NCBI GenBank assembly: GCA_023548195.1
Contig: JAJHZJ010000220.1
Span: 1,991,279-2,055,278 of the forward strand
From: Bettongia penicillata ogilbyi
Taxonomy: Eukaryota; Chordata; Mammalia; Diprotodontia; Potoroidae
Direction: 5' to 3'
Length of the DNA stretch: 64,000 bases
In this document: positions 45,605 to 57,980 of the stretch, piece by piece
How positions within the stretch are numbered: the first letter of the stretch is position 1
Layout: every line of letters starts with the position of its first letter
Made by a program: the position numbers and the translations under genes
The notes under the pieces: generated by a model
Databases searched by the model: none
Told to the model about the DNA's origin: nothing
What the model saw: the letters and a program-made list of their open reading frames with translations, nothing else

Positions 45605-46345
45605 TCAATTATTACAGTGGTGTGAGTTGTCAGTTGTCAAGTTCAGACACTTTTACTTTCATAATTTCTCTCACAATACATCTTTCCCACTGCTATTTAA
45701 ATACTCTCATTTTGATATTCTATCTTCTTCTCTAAGATAATTTTAATTGTTCCCAACTGTTTTTTTTTTCTGTTTCTCCCTACTACACCACTGAAATCAT
45801 TCCATTATTCTACTTAAGAAATCAGACTGACTCCCTACAGCTACAATGATGTATAAACTCCTGGTCTTGGTATTAAAGTCCCCCAACAACTAGCTTCAAC
45901 TTTTGCAGACATCCCTCATATTTTTGCCCTACATATAGTCTACATTCCCTCAAACTTTATTAATTTCCTTTGTCTGTTCCCTTTCTGTCCTCTCCAATCA
46001 CAAGCCTTATTTCACTTTTCCCCCCATGCCTCCATATGACTCTATTCCCACATCTCCCTTTCTTAACGTCTATCCTTTCCTTCAAGATCCAATTCAAGTA
46101 CTCTCCATAAAGTCATCTGCATGTCCTTTCTCTTCATGAGAATTAAAAGTAAATGTGACCTTTTCGAATTTCTCTGTATCCATTGTATGATATTTATTTT
46201 TGTTTTCTCCCATGTTTTTAATGTGATAAATTCTCTGATAATAAGGGTGTGTTTTGTAGCCACCCTTGTCTCCCTGTTTCCATCAAAATATATTGAATGT
46301 GGTGAGTACTTAACAAATGCATGTTGAATTAATTGAAGCAAACAC
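45605..46345 (+). mobile_element. L2 LINE 3' region, long copy
   Basis: About 740 bp in L2 order: ACTGACTCCCTACAGCTACAATG, AGTCCCCCAACAACTAGCTTCAAC, CTTTCCTTCAAGATCCAATTCAAGTACT, CATAAAGTCATCTGCATGTCC, and terminus GTGGTGAGTACTTAACAAATGCATGTTGAATTAATTGAA. A minus-strand 127-codon frame at 46063-46446 is an antisense accident of this repeat. Confidence 0.8.
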
Positions 46346-46964
46346 AATTTCATCCCCTTTATCCTACTTCTTGATAGCCATTTTCTTTCTTGAAAGTACT
46401 TACCTTGTACTGCTAGAAGCATTCTGGGTCCTTTCATATTTTTCACTTCCTCTATGAAAAGTTCTGCTTCAGTAAAACTGTTTTAGATGATTTTTAAGAG
46501 ATGGAACAATCACATTCCCAGAGGATGTTCAATTACCTTTGAAGAGGGAGAAAATACTCATGTTAAAGAGATGACATTCTAAACAGTGTAATTTCAGTTG
46601 TGACAACAATCAAATGTTTTCTATCATATTCACATCAAATCACCTTTTTTCCATGTAGTAATTCAAACTGTCCCATAATATTTATAACACAAAGACATGT
46701 TTTAAAATTCTCAATAAATGAAGCTGTTTAGGTTCTCCTTACCTTGATAAAGAAAAGGCAGTGACACGTCACTATGGCCACTAACAGTCAAGTCCCCAAA
46801 GTTGTGAAATGATTGTTCCTTTGGGCCCATTTCTCTTCTTTCAATTATCTCTTGATTAGTAGAGAAGTCTAATCCATACAAATGCAACTCATTTTTCTGA
46901 GAAAAGGTAATCCCTTGTATTTTTATGTCACTTCATGTGTTTCTAAACATGCCCATAATTATTT

Positions 46965-47195
46965 TCTTACATAACCTTTAAGCCTTCCAAAGATTCTTTC
47001 AGATAAGTAGGTGGGATTTCAACTCTCTCTTCTTCATAGATAGGGGAAAAACAATCTAAAATTTCTACTTTGTAGTTATTTTATTTGCAATTTGACTTAG
47101 AGAGTGACTTAAAGCCCTGAGAGTTTAAATAATTCCCCAAGGTCCAAGCCAACCTGTATGATTTTGTCAGTATTCCTGACTTCTAGGTGAATTCT
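46965..47195 (-). mobile_element. MIR SINE, antisense
   Basis: ACATAACCTTTAAGCCTTCCAAAGATTCTTTCAG, AGTAGGTGGGATTTCAACTC, and AGTTTAAATAATTCCCCAAGGTCC are reverse-MIR blocks. Confidence 0.55.
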
Positions 47196-47639
47196 CTATA
47201 AAACATGCTTTTCTGATGTCATCTGAAATTCTGAGCTTTTTCCAGTGGCTTGAAATATGAAATTCAAAAATGGACGAAGAATGAGGTAAGATTAACTTTG
47301 AACGTTAAAAAACACTTAAAAGGCCAATTCTCTTAGCTAGAGAAAACACAGATTAAGAACTACAGGGAGAGCAACAAACACTCAGAGAACAATCCAACAA
47401 TGAGGTCAGTCCTTTGGAAGAATGGGTGGCATGCCCTTCATAAAATCCAGTCCACGTCCCCTCAGGAATTTTAAAGGGAAGGTCAGCTTTAAGAGAGAGA
47501 AGGAACTATGGTAATAGGATGTAGGTGGAGCCTAATGAGAGATCTGGGCCATGCTATGGATTACAGGCTACTGAAGTCATACAAAGTGCATGGCGATTTC
47601 CATGATGATAAATAATATTATTATCATAGTGGTGATCAT

Positions 47640-47875
47640 AATGATTATAATAATAGGTAACATTTTTATAGCAATTTTAGATCTGAAAACACTTAACTCA
47701 TCTGGTCCTCCCTTTATGAGACAGGTCTTAATATCCTCATGTTACATATGAGAAAACTGAGATTAAGGTACATTTTGACGTTTTCATAGTCACTCAGCAA
47801 AGAAATGATTTGAACTTAAGTCTTCCTGACTCTGGCTACAACACTTTAAGCCTTTATACAGCCCTGTATCTCCTA
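47640..47875 (-). mobile_element. MIR SINE, antisense, near full length
   Basis: TAATAGGTAACATTTTTATAGCAATTTTAGATCTGAAAACACTTAACTCATCTGGTCCTCC, then ATATGAGAAAACTGAGATTAAGG and GAACTTAAGTCTTCCTGACTCTGG are in reverse-MIR order. Confidence 0.8.
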
Positions 47876-48324
47876 CCTGGGGTGAAACCCCTCTTTGTCC
47901 TCGGATGTAAATTTCCAGTCAACATCCCTGGTTATAACTGAAGGTTTGACTATTCTCTAACAGTTCTGTACATTTAAAAAAAGTTTTAGAACCCCATGAC
48001 AAAGTGTTCTTTGACTTTTAGAATACTCACAACAAAGAGAAATTTGTCAACTCCATCTTCATCAGGATCTTCTGAACTTGAAAGTATTTTCTGAAAATTC
48101 TAACTCTTTCATACAACCATTGGTATAATGTGGGAGATGGTAACAACACGGTTTTCAATGAAATCCTAATCATCATGATGTGAAGGTGACACTGGGTTCT
48201 TGAAGTCTTTGCCAAAAAGAGAAAAAGAAAAACCCAAACAAAGAATAACCCCAAATCACAAGTTCTGGAAGATGCTACCAAGATGGAAAAGCATTGAGTA
48301 TGAACCTGGCAAAGGATTCTATGC

Positions 48325-48396
48325 CTGTATGTATGTATGTGTGTGTATATATGTATGTGTTTGTATTTATGTGTATATATACACAAATACATACAC

Positions 48397-48427
<31 letters not shown>

Positions 48428-48428
48428 C
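48325..48428. repeat. TG/TA/CA simple repeat forming an imperfect palindrome
   Basis: The left half (GTATGTATGTGTGTGTATAT..) is close to the reverse complement of the right half (ACACAAATACATACACATAC..), centred near TATATA at 48375. Can form a hairpin or cruciform. Confidence 0.9.
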
Positions 48429-48439
48429 ATATTTTAAAC

Positions 48440-49390
48440 TGGGGAGTAGACAGGGAAAACCATAACTTTCTTTGTAGCCTCCAAATTCTCTGGCTTGACT
48501 TTCATTAAACTCCTTTTATATCTAACTGTTCCATCATTTTATCACTTCTCCAAGGTCATACTCCAGTTCAGCGGTGCTAGGAAAGAGAAATAGATTTGCT
48601 ACCAGCCCTCTTAGATGACTCCTTCCATACAAAGTTGACATCTTATTTCCTAATAAGCATATTCCCACTTATCTACAACACCTTTTCTCTAGGTTTTATA
48701 TTGTTAAACAGGAGAATCTTACAAGTCTTCACAGAGAAACTTTAGGTGCCATTTTTACACAAAAGATTGTAATAATCACTTCTGACTTGCCCAACTCTTT
48801 ACTGTGATCATTGGCTCATTATCAAGTCACTGACTCTTTCTCTTATTATCACAAACCACCTAAAATTTTAAATATTAAAACAGCTTCAGAACTGAGGACT
48901 AAAAAAGTAGTGGAAGAGGAAAAGTGAGAGACAGATGAACAAGAAAGGAAAAATGTAATAAAAATGGGCAGATTTCTAAAAAATAGGTTGATTTTTCTCT
49001 TACTTCTGTCCTCCTCCCCACTATCCCACTTATCTTTTAGTCCTTACCCAATTCTAAATTTCCTCTTTTCTTCTATTTGAAGTTAAAGCTACAGATTTTA
49101 GAAGCCTAGTCAGAAATAAGCTGTTCAAGCTGGAAAACACCAGAGGAAAATGTTACAATGCAATTAGAGGTAACAAGCACATCATCTTGTTAAATGATAT
49201 CCCATGAATAAAAGGAGTGAGAGTTACATATTGTCAAAGGGCTCTTTTTGTGTGGGAAGGCAATATAGAAGACAAGCATTAGACATAAAACTGGATAGGA
49301 AAAGCAGTAAGCTTACTTCTTTGATAGGGCCACAAATGGTAGGAAAGGGAACAAGATGTACTGTAAAGCAAATTGGAAAAGCAAATCCTA
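48440..49390. other. No recognised gene or repeat
   Basis: Mixed AT-rich sequence. No supported feature. Confidence 0.35.
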
Positions 49391-49397
49391 CATGGGC

Positions 49398-49560
49398 TTA
49401 GGAGGCCTAGATTTGAGGCCTAGTTATGTTTCCTAATATCCATGGTACTTTGATCAAATCACTGAAATTCCTTGAGCCTGTTTCTTCATCTATAAAATGG
49501 AGATGATAATATTTGTACTATTTAAAGGAAAGCATCTCATAAAATATAAAAATATTACTT
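49398..49560 (+). mobile_element. MIR SINE
   Basis: GGAGGCCTAGATTTGAGGCCTAG, GATCAAATCACTGAAATTCCTTGAGCCTGTTTCTTCATCTATAAAATGGAGATGATAAT and AAGGAAAGCATCTCATAAAATATAAAAATA follow MIR order. Confidence 0.8.
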
Positions 49561-49834
49561 TTCCTGTGACTCTGACTCATGGTTTATTAATTTATCTTCC
49601 CTGTTTGGTTTAAGCTCATGGTTCTCAAGGAGTCTTGATTGCATTTGTTTCCTATTTTCCTTTATTTTCTTGGATTTTACTCTCATGGCTCCCTCCCTGA
49701 CTCCCTGGAAACTTGACTGATGGTTGACAAAATCACACAAATAAATTTTTACTAGGACTCCCAAAACTCCCTCATTAACCATTCACCTTTAACTTGCTTC
49801 CATGAGGTTTTGACAAAGCACTTGTACCACAGAG

Positions 49835-50035
49835 GCAACATGGTATAGACCTTGGGTTCAGGTGGGTGACCTTGTGTTTTAGGTGGGTGACCTTCGTCAA
49901 AGTAATTAGAATTTCAGATATTCTTCTTTGTGATCTATAAAATGGCAATGATAATCATTGCTCGGTTTATGTCATTAACATATGAGTAAGAGAAAGAAAT
50001 CATACATGGCCATTGTTTCTAGCTAAATCATAAGT
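49835..50035 (+). mobile_element. MIR SINE with internal duplication
   Basis: AGGCAACATGGTATAGACCT opens a MIR; TTTAGGTGGGTGACCTTCGTCAAAGTAATTAGAATTTC..TGATCTATAAAATGGCAATGATAATCATTGC continues it. The block AGGTGGGTGACCTT is present twice (49860 and 49881), a small tandem duplication of the CORE region. Confidence 0.7.
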
Positions 50036-50164
50036 AAATATATATTATTTCTCAGAACTTTCCATTATTTTATTGTAGTATAAGGATTGTGTTGAAATGA
50101 TAGAAATAGAGTCACACTTTTTGCCACAAGTAAGGTAACTAGAAGGAGAGGGAGGGGAAGTGAA

Positions 50165-50300
50165 TTGAGAATTAGTTTAGGGGTTTGGAAGACTTGGGTT
50201 GAAGTCCTGTTTCTCATATATACTGGTCATGGGAGTTAAGGCAATGTGATTTAGACTCTAAATGCCCAGATTAGTTTCTAAAGTTATAAGCTGCAAATGA
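50165..50300 (+). mobile_element. MIR-like SINE fragment
   Basis: GAATTGAGAATTAGTTTAGGGGTTTGGAAGACTTGGGTTGAAGTCCTGTTTCTCATATATACTGG has the head and box-B-like part of a MIR-type SINE; the 3' half is unclear. Confidence 0.5.
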
Positions 50301-50599
50301 TATTTATTGGCAGAGGGAGTTCCTCACATTGAATTTTCCTACATTTACAAAAGCAAAACAAACAAATAAACCTCACAGGACCACCAAAACCTCACCATTG
50401 CTAAAATAAAGCTAAAAAAATAAACAAACAAAACATTCAAATGACTGGACTGTGTAGCTGTAAAATGGAGACCTGCATTAGAACACCAGCTCTGCTATGT
50501 ACTAATTCTATCAAAATGGACAAGTAACTTCAATATATTTGAGTATGTTTTCTGATGTATCTACCTTCCCAGATTGCTAATTTTTTTTTCTATAACTCA

Positions 50600-50955
50600 A
50601 GTTTCATCTCCTGTCTCCTTGGCTATAACCTAGCTGTGTGTTCTTCTTATCTAGAATACACTGTTACAATACTCTCTATGCTCCCTTCCCTCATTCTTAG
50701 AATTCAATCTTTCATTCAAGACTGCTTTAAGGTCAAGTGCCAGACTCTGAAGAGAGCCTTTCCTGATTATTTCAGCTTCTAGTGCCCCTTCCCAAAATTA
50801 TCTTGTATTTATTTTTCATATATTCTGCATATTTATTTATGCTGTGTTATCTCAACCACTAAATGGAATCTTAAGTGCAAGGTCTAGTTCATTTTTTTTC
50901 TTTGTATCCTCAGTGCCTAAAACATTGTAGATAATTAATAAATGTTTGTTGCTTA
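50600..50955 (+). mobile_element. L2 LINE 3' region
   Basis: TTCATTCAAGACTGCTTTAAGG, GAGAGCCTTTCCTGATTATTTC, TTGTATTTATTTTTCATATATTCTG, TTTGTATCCTCAGTGCCTAAAAC and ATAATTAATAAATGTTTGTTGCTTACTGA form an unmistakable L2 3' end. Confidence 0.85.
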
Positions 50956-50959
50956 CTGA

Positions 50960-52075
50960 CCCATAAAAGACGAAAAAATATTTGCATTCCTTCCTGTGGA
51001 AGATTATTATAAGGAGACTCCTTTGTAACTTTCAAGACATAAATGGAAGCTCTGTGCTGTTTGTGTCGGAATGGACCATCAAACTTGAAATGCTCCTTGG
51101 AACTATGATTGCTTATAAAAACAAAATACCATATGTACTTTTCCAGACTATGCCAAAATCTGGTCTCAGAAACTCACTGGCTAGAACTAACAGTAATTGG
51201 AGGGCAGAAATGGGAGTTGAAAGTCATAGGAAAGACAGAAGCAGGAAACTTAGAGAGAAAGATATAAATGAATAATTGTTTTTTTCAACTTTTTTGCTTA
51301 ATTTCATTTCTGTTTTTTATTTTCCATTTCAATTTGACAATCATATGAATGACTAGAAGCTTCAGAATATAATAATAATGGTGTGCATATTTTGTTAAAA
51401 TAAGCAAATGCTTTATGTTACATAATTATAACATGATTTCAGATGCAGTCTCTTCTTTGAGTCTGACATTTCTCTAAAATAGATAACGTACATATGCCTA
51501 GACCATATTACAGATTAATAACCTGAATCTCAAAATATTTAAATGACTTTACTGGGTACATACAGTCAATTAAATGTGGATTAGGAACAGCTATTATAAT
51601 CCAATGGCTCCCAAATCTTTTCTTCTCATCTCTTTTAGTCTATGAACATATATATTTCCTCTAACCAATTCTCCTATGATTTGGTTTTAAGTTATCTGGT
51701 TTTGCTGGTAAAACTCTTATGAACAAATTTCAATTGACAATATTACTTGCAAAAAACTATAACAATAAAAACTAAACACAATATTTTCGATATAATTTCA
51801 TCAAGGTGGGGTAGAGAGGTACTATCATTTTCCTTCTTCAGGACATTGTGATTATATTTATATTGTCCAAGATAAACTTGTTTCTCTGATACATTTCATA
51901 ATTGCCTCAAATGGACCTCTCAGGTCTTCTAAAAATTCTTTAACAAGAACTCTTCTCTAGTCATCTATACTCTAAGTGGTATTCATGAAATTGATTTTTG
52001 AACCCAAGTTCAAAACCCCAGACATTGGGAAAAATACCAGCAAATCATCATTAGGTTAAACAAAATTTAACAGCT
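50960..52075. other. No recognised gene or repeat
   Basis: AT-rich sequence. A 97-codon frame at 50982-51275 shows no family likeness, lacks flanking splice or promoter evidence and is probably chance. Confidence 0.35.
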
Positions 52076-53042
52076 ACCACTTTAAAGGCATGAAGGGCTC
52101 AGAATATGTTATTCCAAAAGTCAAAGGTGCTATCATTAGTACCAAGAATAATTCATACAGAAAAATTATGTATAACTTCATAGAGAGAAGATGGAAATAG
52201 AACTCTTCCAAGTATTACTTGTGAAAAGATTAGAACTGAATAGAAAATATGACATTCAAAAACAAGACAAAAAGAAATAATAGAAATATAAAAATAAATA
52301 AGCACATGAATGAATGAGGAAGGGGGGAGAAGGTAAACAAGAGTGAGAAGTTATAAAAGATTAAACTCTTAATGTTCTTATATGGGAAGATGATGCATAT
52401 AACTTCTCAGAACTTTATCATCACAGGAATTGTTCAGAGGAAATCAAGTTAGACAGAAAGCCAAGAGTGTGATTCTCTTAGGTTGAGGTGATATAAAAAG
52501 AAAAATAGAAAGGTGAGAGAGGAACGCACTGGAAAAAGTGAAAGGAAAGGAAGAATAGGAAAATTATTCCACATAAATGGGGCACTTATGGAAGAGCTTA
52601 CACAATGGAAAGAAGGGAGGATATTTAAACTTTTCTCTTACCTAAACTAATTCAAAGAGGGGATCCATACACTCTTAGGTATGAATATTAGACTTAACAA
52701 ATAGGGTAGTAGGAGGACAAGGTGTTTAAAGAAAGTGGGTAAGTAAAATAGAGGGTAGCTTAAAGAAGGCAGTGGTCATAAGTAAAACAATTTTTTAAAG
52801 AAGGACAAGGTTGTAAAGAGTAGGATAAATATAAAGGGATGGGATGGAGCAAAATAAATATGAAGTGATCATAAATATAAATGGGAATGTGAATAACTCT
52901 ATCATAAAACAGAAAAGGATATCATAATGAATTAGAAATAGAATCCAAAATTATTTCATTTACAAGAAACAACTTGAAACAGAAAGATATACACAGAGTT
53001 AAAATAAGGAGCTGGAGCAGAATCTACCATGGTTCAACTATG

Positions 53043-53092
53043 GAAGGAAGAAAGAAAGAGAGAGAGAGAGAAAGAAAGAAAAAAAGGGAAAA
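53043..53092. repeat. GA/GAAA-rich simple repeat within L1
   Basis: GGAAGGAAGAAAGAAAGAGAG-type run; absent from related L1 copies at the equivalent position, so it grew after insertion. Confidence 0.85.
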
Positions 53093-53640
53093 GTAGGGGT
53101 AGCAGTCCTAAGTAAAAGCAAAAAATATACCTAATTGAAATAAGGGAAACTAAATTTTGCTAACTGTTTTCATAGACAATGAATTAATAACAGTGCTGAA
53201 TATATGTAATAAGTGGCATGGGATCCAAATTATCAAAGGATAATTTCAATAAATTATAATAGACAGCAAGTTATAATAGTGAGGTTCTATGCACTATTCT
53301 ATGTGCTACAATTTACATTGTCAGTCCTAGATAACTCTATTCATGAAATAAACAAGGACATTAAAGAGATGAATAGAACTTTAGCAAAGTTAGATAGAAC
53401 AAAACTCTGGATAATACTGAATGATAACAAAAAGAAGTTTATCTATTTCTCAGCTGTGCATAGACCAATTTGAGCATATATTAGGACATAAAACCTCACA
53501 AACAAATGCAGAAAAATAGAAATATCAGATCCACCTATTTTTCTGACCATAATTCAAGAATTACAATCAATAAAGGGCCTTTGAGGTTTACATTAAAAAT
53601 TTATTTGGAAACTAAATAATCTAATTCTAAAGAATGAGTG

Positions 53641-53741
53641 CTAGAGAAGGAAATGACAAACCAATTCAGTATGCTTTCCAGGAAAACCCCAAATGAGATA
53701 AAAAAGAGTGGGACACGAGTACAAAACAAATGAGCAAACAT
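53641..53741 (+). mobile_element. 5'-truncated MAR1 SINE inserted in L1
   Basis: The 101-bp insert (AGAGAAGGAAATGACAAACCAATTCAGTATGCTTTCCAGGAAAACCCC..GTGGGACACGAG) is the 3' half of MAR1. It is flanked by the 8-bp duplication AATGAGTG (53633-53640 and 53742-53749), and the L1 sequence reads through once one copy is removed. Its end ACAAATGAGCAAACAT lacks poly(A), as in other MAR1 copies here. Confidence 0.8.
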
Positions 53742-54799
53742 AATGAGTGGTCAAAGGACCAATCATAGAAATAATGAAAAATAATTTAATTAAAGATGAC
53801 AAAAATGAGTTAACAAACCAAAATTTGTGGGTTGCCGTCAAACAATGCTTAAAGGAAAATTTACATCTCTAGACACATTAATGAAATGGAAAGAGGAGAT
53901 AAACAAACTGGGCTTGCAACTAAAAAAAGTAACTGGAAAATCAACAAGTTAAAAACTACAATTCAACACCAAAATGGCAGTTTTGAAAATGAAAGGAGAG
54001 ATTAATAAAAAGAAAACAAAACCATTTTTATTGAACTAGTAAATAAAAGCAGAACTTTTTAAAAATCAATAAAACAAATCAAAATAGCTAATCAGGTCTT
54101 TAAAAAGAAAACCAAATTACCAGTATCAAAAAATGAAAAAAGGTGAATTCACAACTAATGAAAATGAAATAAAATCAATAATTAGGAGCTATTTTGATCA
54201 TCTATTTCCCAACAAAACTGACAATATAAATAATATGGGTGAATATTAACAAAATTTAAATTGCCCAGATGAACAGAACAGGAAACAGAATACTTAAATA
54301 ACCCTAACTTGGATCAATAAGTTAAACATATAATAAATGAGCTCACTAAGAAATTTACACAAATGTGAGTTATAGTAGGGAAGAGTCATTATCAGGGGAT
54401 CAAAGAATGAATATATTCTACTTACTCTGAATTCAGAGATTTCACTGTCTGGGATGGCTTATCAGCTTTTTCTGTTTTCTTCCCTGACAGTCACTCCACA
54501 AAACATTTGATTTCAGGCTAGGGTAAGATCCTTAAGATTGAGTTCAAAGTATGACTGCTACTGAACACAGATCCTTTGGGTAAGATTGAAACATTTCATG
54601 GACCAACTGGGATTTAGCTTATATGGAATTTAAGAATAGAAGCCTTGACAAACAGCAAGAAACTTGTGAAAATTAGAAAACACTCCTAGAAGTTTATAGA
54701 AATGCCATTTAATGTTCCTGAAATCAACCAATCTAAACAAATGAATCTAATCCAGGGTGAGAGAGATCAGATATTCAACATAGTTATTCCGATGACCTT

Positions 54800-55690
54800 T
54801 GACAACTTAATCAATCAACAAGTATCCATTCAGTGCCCTCTAAGTGTTCAGTATTATTCCATGTGCTGGTGATTATGTAAAAATAATGGAATCATGTCTA
54901 TCTTCAAAGGGCTCACACTCTATTATTCTACATAATACAACATATACAAATACATAAATATATAAAGTTAATGTGAAATATTTACAAGAAGCATTTCTAG
55001 CCTGAATGTCTATTTTGATTCAAATAGCTCAGGAACCAGGAAATACTTCTTGGATAAAGTGGAGTTTGAGTTGAACCTTAAAGCACCAAGAGATTTCCTA
55101 ACACAAAGGTGAGGAAAGAACACATTTCAAAGATTGGAGATATAGCTCATGTAAAGGATTCAAGTCAAAAGATGGAATGCTGAATGCAGGAGGGCAAAAA
55201 AGGCCAGCTTGACTGCTTAGATTTGACTGCTTAGATTAAGGAAAGAAAAGTCACATAAATCTGAGTCAGGAGTCTGCAGACAGAAAAATCTGTATTTTAT
55301 TCTATAAGTTATTCTGAGATACTAGTTGATTCAACAGCAGAATGAAATGATTACACCAATAGATCTGGACTATCTCTTTGGCTTATATGTGGAGATAAAC
55401 TGTAGAGAGCTGAGTCAAGAAATCCATTTAATAGACATTACCAATACTGTAAACAAAAGGTGAAGAGGGTATCAATTAAGGTGGTGGTATTGTGATTAGA
55501 AAAGATAGAATTCATGTGGGGGTAGTATATTCCTGAGGAAGAATGGATAAAATTGACAGGGAAGAAAGCAGTGTGGGATAATGAATGGTCAAGTATGACT
55601 CCTAGGTTGCAGACCTGTGTCACTTGAAAAGTGGCTGTACCTTCAGCAAAAATAATAGTTAGAAATTGAGAAACTGACATGAGCTACTGA
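54800..55690 (-). mobile_element. L2 LINE, antisense, ORF2 end plus 3'UTR
   Basis: 54800-54990 is the reverse L2 terminus (CATTCAGTGCCCTCTAAGTG..CAAAGGGCTCACACTCTATTATTC). 55030-55100 has the reverse of the AAATGCCACCTCC block (CTTGGATAAAGTGGAGTTTGAGTTGAACCTTAAAG). At 55438-55680 a minus-strand frame still encodes the L2 ORF2 signature NLGVILDHSLS. About 890 bp of a single copy remain; it is not functional. Confidence 0.8.
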
Positions 55691-55796
55691 TGGCAAGAAA
55701 GGATAAGAACAATAAAATAAAACAGTGGTTGTAGGGTTTGGTTTTGATTTTTTCGACATATGGGCAAAAAGAAGAGAAAGTATTTTTTCTCTGGCT

Positions 55797-56038
55797 TGGC
55801 AGCTAGGTGGCATAGTGAATAAAGCAACTGTTCCTGAAGTTAGGAAGACCTGAAAATAAATCTGGCATCAAACCCTGGGGAAGTCACTCACTTTCTGTCT
55901 GCCTCAGTTTCTTCAACTGTAAAATGGAGATAATTATATTACCTAGATCATAAGGATGTTGTGAAAATCAAAGAAGATAATATTTGTCAAATTCTTAATA
56001 CAGTATTTGGCACATTGTAAGTGTTAAATAAATTCTTT
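55797..56038 (+). mobile_element. tRNA-headed SINE with MIR-type CORE and L2-type tail
   Basis: Head GGCAGCTAGGTGGCATAGTG as in MAR1, but the body is MIR-like: CTGCCTCAGTTTCTTCAACTGTAAAATGGAGATAAT, AAGGATGTTGTGAAAATCAAAG and end CAGTATTTGGCACATTGTAAGTGTTAAATAAATTC, the L2 terminus. This is the CORE-SINE layout (tRNA + CORE + L2 tail). Confidence 0.8.
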
Positions 56039-57077
56039 TAAAATCAGTCACAAGAATTGATGGGACAACTAGTTAGTACAAGAGTTACAGTTGCCTAACT
56101 CTTATTTTGTTTGATTTCTCTCTTGAGGAGAAGATTCTTTTTGTTGAAAGAGAAAGAATGAAATGGTTTGTAGGGAATTAAAATAGACAGGTGGACTGAC
56201 AGTAAGAGAAAACCTTATTTCCTTTGATGAAAATCACCATGAAAATCTACATTCCATGGAATTGAAGAAATTGACAAATGCGTTTAGTGATACAAAACAA
56301 GAGAGATGTTATAGGGGAAAAGATTTTCATTAATTTCAAAAAAGAAAAGAAAAACAAGTGAAATGTGAAAACTATAGGCTACTGATCTTGAATTTGTTTC
56401 CTGGAAAAAAATAGTAAAAATATTTTAAAATAGATAATTAGTGAATGTCTAGAAAAAGAAGCAATGCCCAGAAAGAACCTGGATGATTTCACCAAAAACA
56501 GGTTATGGTAGCCCAACCTGATTTTCTTTTCTGATAGAGTTCTGACTTGTCAATAATTATCACAGTTTGGTATATATTAGGTGTTTAAGTATTTATTAAT
56601 TGAATGAAGGTTATTTTTACTGACAAGATGAAAAGATAAAGGTTGCATCATAATATTGCTAGGTGGATTTTAGTATTATTTGAATGTGTGGCATTAAAAA
56701 AAATTGTCACTAATTGTTGAATGTCAATTGGTAAGGATATCTTTGAAAGAATATCCCAGCGATCTGTTCTTATTTCTCTTGTTATTTTATTTATTTCTTT
56801 TTTATTGATGAATTGGATAAAGGAATAGGTAGCTTTTGTATAAATTTTATATATGACATATATGTATGACAGAAAAACTAATGGTGAATGTTAATCATGA
56901 TCTAAAGAGGTCTTAAAGAGTCTAGAATGGTGCCCTGAAAATAATAGGGTAAAAATAAATAGGGAGAGATAATCTTATACTTGGATTAAACAACAGCAAC
57001 AACTTTCCAAAGGTAAGGCATCATTAGGTAGTAGTTTTGTTTTTTTTTTTAAAGATCTTGGGGTTATAGAAGACTGA

Positions 57078-57225
57078 AAATCTGTCAGTTAACAAATGTA
57101 TTAATCCCTTGCTTTGTGCCAGGTATCTATCTATAGTGCTAAGCACTATCAATACAGAAGCAAACAAAAAGAAAGAAAGTCCCTACCCTCAAGAAACTTA
57201 CATTCTAATGGATGAAGATAACACA
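57078..57225 (-). mobile_element. L2 3' terminus, antisense, nested in CR1/L3
   Basis: CAGTTAACAAATGTATTAATCCC..TTTGTGCCAGGTATC...AGTGCTAAGCACTATCAATACAG and CCCTACCCTCAAGAAACTTACATTCTAATGG are the reverse L2 end. Confidence 0.75.
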
Positions 57226-57730
57226 TGGCAGTTGAGAAGTTGGGGAGAAGGAGGATTCACAGTCAGTGGTATGGTGGCTAAGTTCAGAGAATGAGGAAGG
57301 GTAGATCTCTGATTACTCCCCAGAATGGACCTCCGAGAAGTCGCCAATGGGAATATGAGACAGAGATGGAATATTGCTGCCAAAAATGTAATATGATATT
57401 AGAAAGGGATGTATGATCACTAAGATCACTAGATCACTAAGAAAGGGATACTATTTAGGGCTGGGTAGAGATTCACTCTTCCCAATCCTGGCAAGAACAC
57501 AGATGTTTTGGTTCATTCCTGGCTCCTATATTTTAGGAAGTACATTGATAAATTGGAGACTGTCAATTGCAGAACAATCCAAAGGATCAAGATAGTGATA
57601 ATGAAGATTGGCTGAAGGTATTGGAAATGTTTAACTTGAAAAAAAAATAAGTTAACTATAAGGAAAAATTTTTTTAACAATTACAGCTATGCATATTAAG
57701 ATGACCTTTTATAATAGTGCAGGCTAGAGG

Positions 57731-57980
57731 CGAGGCAACTATGTGGTGCAGTGGATAGAGCAATATGCCTGGAATCAGGAAGATTCATTTTTAGGGGTTC
57801 AAATATGGTCTCAGATACTTACTAGGTATATGACACTGGGCAAGTGACTTAAACCTGTTTGCTTCATTTCCTCTTCTGCACAATGAGCGAGAGAAGGAAA
57901 TGGAAAACCACTCTCATATCTTTGCCAAGAAAAACCTCAAAATGGGATCATGAGAATTGGACACAACTGAACAACAGCAA
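57731..57980 (+). mobile_element. MAR1 SINE, full length, nested in CR1/L3
   Basis: GAGGCAACTATGTGGTGCAGTGGATAGAGC head, GGTTCAAATATGG box B, TATATGACACTGGGCAAGTGACTT CORE, CATATCTTTGCCAAGAAAAACCTC and the tail GAGAATTGGACACAACTGAACAACAGC. Sense copy lying between two segments of the L3. Confidence 0.85.

Larger units (their letters stand above)
52080..54350 (+). mobile_element. L1 LINE, ORF1 C-terminus through ORF2 N-terminal half (decayed)
   Basis: 52090-52270 carries the ORF1 C-terminal part (AGATTAGAACTGAATAGAAAATATGACATTCAAAAACAAGAC), 52320-52850 the ORF1-ORF2 spacer, and from 52860 ORF2 begins with the endonuclease domain (CATAAATATAAATGGGAATGTGAATAACTC, GGAGCTGGAGCAGAATCTACCATG). Endonuclease continues to about 53580 and the N-terminal part of the reverse transcriptase to about 54350, before the catalytic YxDD region. 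A GA-rich microsatellite (53043-53092) and a truncated SINE (53641-53741) interrupt it. Many stops; the 86-codon frame at 53213-53473 is an endonuclease remnant. Confidence 0.8.

Noticed and set aside
46063..46446. 127-codon minus-strand frame
   Set aside because: It is antisense to the 3' region of an L2 copy, which explains both its position and composition.
48027..48410. 127-codon minus-strand frame
   Set aside because: Its start is within the TG/CA microsatellite and the rest has no family likeness or conservation evidence.
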